Below are positions 61,693-64,000 of a stretch of DNA of 64,000 bases, one piece after another. The notes beneath the pieces were generated by a model. The model made no database searches and was not told the origin of the DNA. It saw nothing but the letters and a program-made list of their open reading frames with translations. Every line of letters begins with the position of its first letter. Position 1 is the first letter of the stretch. Source of the DNA: GCA-003244245 sp050699955 (lineage in GTDB: Bacteria > Actinomycetota > Actinomycetes > Mycobacteriales > Pseudonocardiaceae). The stretch spans positions 42,496 to 106,495 of the forward strand of contig JBOHGD010000013.1 of assembly GCA_050699955.1 (NCBI GenBank), written 5' to 3'. The translations under genes and the position numbers were made by a program.

Positions 61693-61860
61693 GATTCCGC
61701 CTCCGCGGGAAGAAGTACGTCGGCGGTCACGAAAAACCATCTTGCCTGCCCGCTGCCACCTCCCGCCCTGTCATGCGGTAGTGCTGGTCAGCACAATAAC
61801 CGCGTGAGCGCGCGGCAAGGGCACCCACCGAAGACCGGAAACCTGCGGACAGGGTCGGAC

Positions 61861-62685
61861 ATGGACACCGAGGACAGGCCTGCCTGCGCTGAGGTCGACC
61901 TGACCGACCTCGTCGTGCGGATGGACCGCGCGAGCGTCCGTCGGGGCGGCTCCGCCCTGCTCAAGAAGATCGACTGGCGGATGGAGCTGGACGAGAAATG
62001 GGTCGTCCTCGGCCCCAACGGCGCAGGTAAGACCACCCTGTTGCGGCTGGCCGCGGCCGAGTTGCACCCGAGCTCGGGAGTGGTGCACCTGCTGGGGGAG
62101 CGGCTGGGCCGGACCGACGTGTTCGAGCTGCGCACGCGGATCGGGTTCTCCTCGGCGGCGCTGGCCAGCCGGATCCCGAGTGACGAGGTGGTCTCCGATC
62201 TCGTGGTCAGCGCCGGCTACGCCGTGCTCGGGCGGTGGCGGGAACACTACGAGCAGGTGGACACCGCACGCGCCGACGATCTGCTGACCGCGATGGGCGT
62301 GGCGAGCTTCGCAGGCCGACGCTTCGGGACGCTGTCGGAGGGGGAGCGCAAACGGGTGCTGATCGCCAGGGCGTTGATGACCGATCCCGAGCTGCTGTTG
62401 CTCGACGAGCCCGCCGCCGGGCTGGACCTGGGCGGCCGGGAGGACCTGCTTGCCCGCCTGGCCGCCCTGGCCGCGGATCCGGATGCCCCGGCCATCGTCC
62501 TGGTGACCCATCACGTCGAGGAGATCCCGCCCGGCTTCACCCATGCCATGCTGCTGCGCGAGGGGTCGGTGGTCGCCCAGGGACTGCTGGATACCGTGCT
62601 CACCCAGGACAACCTGTCGACGACGTTCGGTACGGATCTCGTGCTGCAACGTTTCGGTGAGCGCTTCTTCGCCCTCCATCGCTGA
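61861..62685 (+). CDS. ABC transporter ATP-binding protein, stand-alone
   Basis: 274-residue single ABC domain: Walker A GPNGAGKTTLL, signature LSEGERKR (SEGE instead of SGGQ), Walker B LLLLDEPAAGLD and switch His in VTHHVEE. No permease gene adjoins, so it may pair with a permease elsewhere or act in a soluble role; it resembles the iron/molybdate-type ATPases. ATG 61861 chosen; GTG 61804 upstream is possible. Confidence 0.85.
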   Translation: MDTEDRPACAEVDLTDLVVRMDRASVRRGGSALLKKIDWRMELDEKWVVLGPNGAGKTTLLRLAAAELHPSSGVVHLLGERLGRTDVFELRTRIGFSSAALASRIPSDEVVSDLVVSAGYAVLGRWREHYEQVDTARADDLLTAMGVASFAGRRFGTLSEGERKRVLIARALMTDPELLLLDEPAAGLDLGGREDLLARLAALAADPDAPAIVLVTHHVEEIPPGFTHAMLLREGSVVAQGLLDTVLTQDNLSTTFGTDLVLQRFGERFFALHR

Positions 62686-62755
62686 GCGCGGCCGCACGGT
62701 GGCGGCCGCAGGTAGCCTGCGACGGCAGAGGCCAGTGGCGGCAGGAGGCGTGCGG

Positions 62756-63532
62756 GTGAGCGAGTTCGTCAGGCTCGAGGTGGACGGTGGTGTCGGCACG
62801 ATCCAGTTGGATCGCCCACCGATGAACGCGCTGAGTCGCCAGATGCAGGAGGAGGTTCGCACCGCCGCGCGGGACGCCGGTGATCGTGCGGACGTCCGGG
62901 CAGTGATCGTCTACGGCGGCGGGAAGGTGTTCGCGGCGGGCGCCGACGTCAAGGAGATGGCGGCGATGTCGGCGGCGGACATGACGGCGCAGGCGACGGC
63001 GCTGTCCTCGTCCTTCAGCGCGGTGGCCGCGATCCCGAAACCGACCGTGGCCGCCATCACCGGCTTCGCCCTGGGTGGCGGTTATGAGCTCGCGCTGTGC
63101 TGTGACCGGCGGATCGCCGGGGACAACGTCAAGGTCGGGCAGCCGGAGATCCTGCTCGGGGTCATCCCGGGAGCCGGCGGCACCCAGCGGCTGACCCGGC
63201 TGGTCGGCCCGGCCAGGGCCAAGGAGCTGATCTACACCGGGCGGTTCGTGGCGGCCGACGAGGCACTGCGGATCGGGATGGTGGACGAGGTGGTCGCTCC
63301 CGACGACGTCTACGTCACCGCGCGACGCTGGGCCGAGCAGTTCGTGTCGGGCCCGGCTCGCGCGCTGGCGGCGGCCAAGGCGGCCATCGACGGCGGGCTC
63401 GACGTCGATCTGGCCAGTGGGCTACGGCTGGAGAGCCATCTGTTCGCCGCCCTGTTCAGCACCGAGGACCGCGCGGCCGGGATGCGCTCGTTCCTCGACC
63501 ACGGCCCGGGCAAGGCCACCTTCGCCCCGTGA
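62756..63532 (+). CDS. enoyl-CoA hydratase
   Basis: Hydrates 2-enoyl-CoA to 3-hydroxyacyl-CoA. 258 residues of the crotonase family. Oxyanion hole segments FAAGADVKEM and ALGGGYELAL; both catalytic Glu are present, in GGGYELALCCD and QPEILLGVIPGAGG. It could act as crotonase between the HBDH and Ccr steps, though it is far from them. GTG 62756 with gcaggagg seven bases upstream. The stop TGA lies in a copy of the palindromic repeat arm. Confidence 0.9.
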   Translation: MSEFVRLEVDGGVGTIQLDRPPMNALSRQMQEEVRTAARDAGDRADVRAVIVYGGGKVFAAGADVKEMAAMSAADMTAQATALSSSFSAVAAIPKPTVAAITGFALGGGYELALCCDRRIAGDNVKVGQPEILLGVIPGAGGTQRLTRLVGPARAKELIYTGRFVAADEALRIGMVDEVVAPDDVYVTARRWAEQFVSGPARALAAAKAAIDGGLDVDLASGLRLESHLFAALFSTEDRAAGMRSFLDHGPGKATFAP

Positions 63533-63552
63533 GTGGCGATGCGAGCTATAGC
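63526..63552. repeat. half copy of the glgE-end palindrome
   Basis: CCCGTGAGTGGCGAT then GCGAGCTATAGC, the same arm as at 54238-54261 (minus-strand reading), but the second arm is lost after the central gctatagc. It supplies the stop codon of the enoyl-CoA hydratase. Confidence 0.7.
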
Positions 63553-63625
63553 GAACCGACATTCTGTGACCTATTCGTGACCTGCTTGTTCTCCTCGGCG
63601 GTCGAAGATTGGTCAAGTCGGCCAT

Positions 63626-63651
63626 CTTTACGCACCCGCTTTACGCACCCG
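63626..63651. repeat. two tandem 13-base repeats upstream of cutA
   Basis: CTTTACGCACCCG twice in direct succession, ending 55 bases before the cutA start. Possible regulator site or simple slippage duplication. Confidence 0.6.
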
Positions 63652-63706
63652 TCCGCTGGTAAGACAGCTCGGCTGCGGACGTCTTCCTTCTCGTAGGCTC
63701 TTGGGT

Positions 63707-64000
63707 ATGTCTGCCGACCATGTCATCGTCTCGTCGACCACGGATAGCGAGGAAGCTGCCCGCGCTCTGGCGAACGGCGCGATCAGCGCCCACTTGGGTG
63801 CCTGCGCGCAGATCGTCGGGCCGATCACCAGTGTGTACCGGTGGGAGAACGAGGTCCAGACCGATCAGGAGTGGCGGGTCGAGGTGAAGACGGTTGCTGA
63901 TCGGGTTGCGGCGTTGACCGACTATGTCAAGACCCATCACAGCTATGACGTGCCGGAGATCATCGCCACCCCGATCACCGGCGGCAGCGCCGAGTACCTG
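63707..64000 (+). CDS. cutA: CutA1 family protein (3' end outside window)
   Basis: Small trimeric CutA1 protein, linked to divalent-cation tolerance in E. coli; its true role is unsettled. 98 residues visible: IVSSTTDSEEAARALANGAI, LGACAQIVGPITSVYRWE (core of the family), EWRVEVKTVADR and YDVPEIIATPITGGS. Only the last few residues are missing. ATG 63707; RBS weak. Confidence 0.93.
   Translation, partial: MSADHVIVSSTTDSEEAARALANGAISAHLGACAQIVGPITSVYRWENEVQTDQEWRVEVKTVADRVAALTDYVKTHHSYDVPEIIATPITGGSAEYL

Overview
The window is high-GC DNA with frequent GTG starts and overlapping (GTGA/ATGA) gene junctions. Gene content points to an actinobacterium, most likely of the Pseudonocardiales: the mismatch-repair endonuclease NucS, the GlgE trehalose-to-glucan pathway, a MurA carrying Asp in place of the catalytic Cys, a long actinobacterial-type AtpH, an alpha subunit with a C-terminal tail and a gamma subunit with an extra acidic loop, and XRE/DUF5753-DUF397 pairs. 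No rRNA, tRNA or CRISPR array was seen.

Region by region: 0-7.5 kb holds the F1Fo ATP synthase operon (atpB partial, E, F, H, A, G, D, C) and a DUF2550 gene. 7.5-9.9 kb holds a cob(I)alamin adenosyltransferase, murA and a small membrane protein. 10-20.2 kb is a short-chain acyl-CoA block: ethylmalonyl-CoA mutase (MeaA type), an MHS transporter, nucS, an aldehyde dehydrogenase, a double-domain 3-hydroxybutyryl-CoA dehydrogenase, a DivIVA-like coiled-coil protein and crotonyl-CoA carboxylase/reductase. 28.1-35.7 kb continues this theme with methylmalonyl-CoA epimerase, acetyl-CoA acetyltransferase, the mutase chaperone MeaB, and a MarR regulator divergent from an isobutyryl-CoA-mutase-type large subunit. 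The B12 adenosyltransferase at 7.6 kb can supply the cofactor for these mutases. Together they cover acetoacetyl-CoA formation, reduction, reductive carboxylation to ethylmalonyl-CoA, and B12-dependent rearrangement; methylsuccinyl-CoA dehydrogenase, mesaconyl-CoA hydratase and the lyases are not in the window.

21.4-28.1 kb is an accessory island inside that block. It has two toxin-antitoxin pairs (VapBC; DUF6247-RelE), an XRE/DUF397 pair, and a cluster of decayed genes: an antitoxin stub, the C-terminal ends of a DUF6119 gene and an hsdR gene meeting head to head, a RhuM gene with an apparent internal deletion, and a TPR-linked Ser/Thr kinase with a nonsense codon and a frameshift. 31-33.2 kb holds a LuxR-type regulator and an isolated phage-type amidase.

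37.3-61.7 kb is alpha-glucan and trehalose metabolism: glgB, mak, treS, glgE, glgP, glgX. The usual glgE-treS-mak-glgB run on one strand is broken in two places. Between glgB and mak lie a type I methylase/specificity pair without a nuclease, a GGDEF protein with a degenerate EAL domain, a DUF574 methyltransferase and a lone TrpF. Between treS and glgE lie an aromatic-carotenoid type cassette (crtU, a crtT-like methyltransferase, a Rieske protein). The window ends with an ABC ATPase, an enoyl-CoA hydratase and a partial cutA.

The observations I would follow first are: a palindromic repeat whose arm supplies the stop codon of two unrelated genes (glgE and the enoyl-CoA hydratase); the single-deletion scar joining DUF6119 and HsdR; the nuclease-less HsdMS inserted in the glucan operon; the GGDEF/EAL protein with both its EAL and I-site residues lost; and the 14-codon leader ORF coupled to the IcmA-type mutase.
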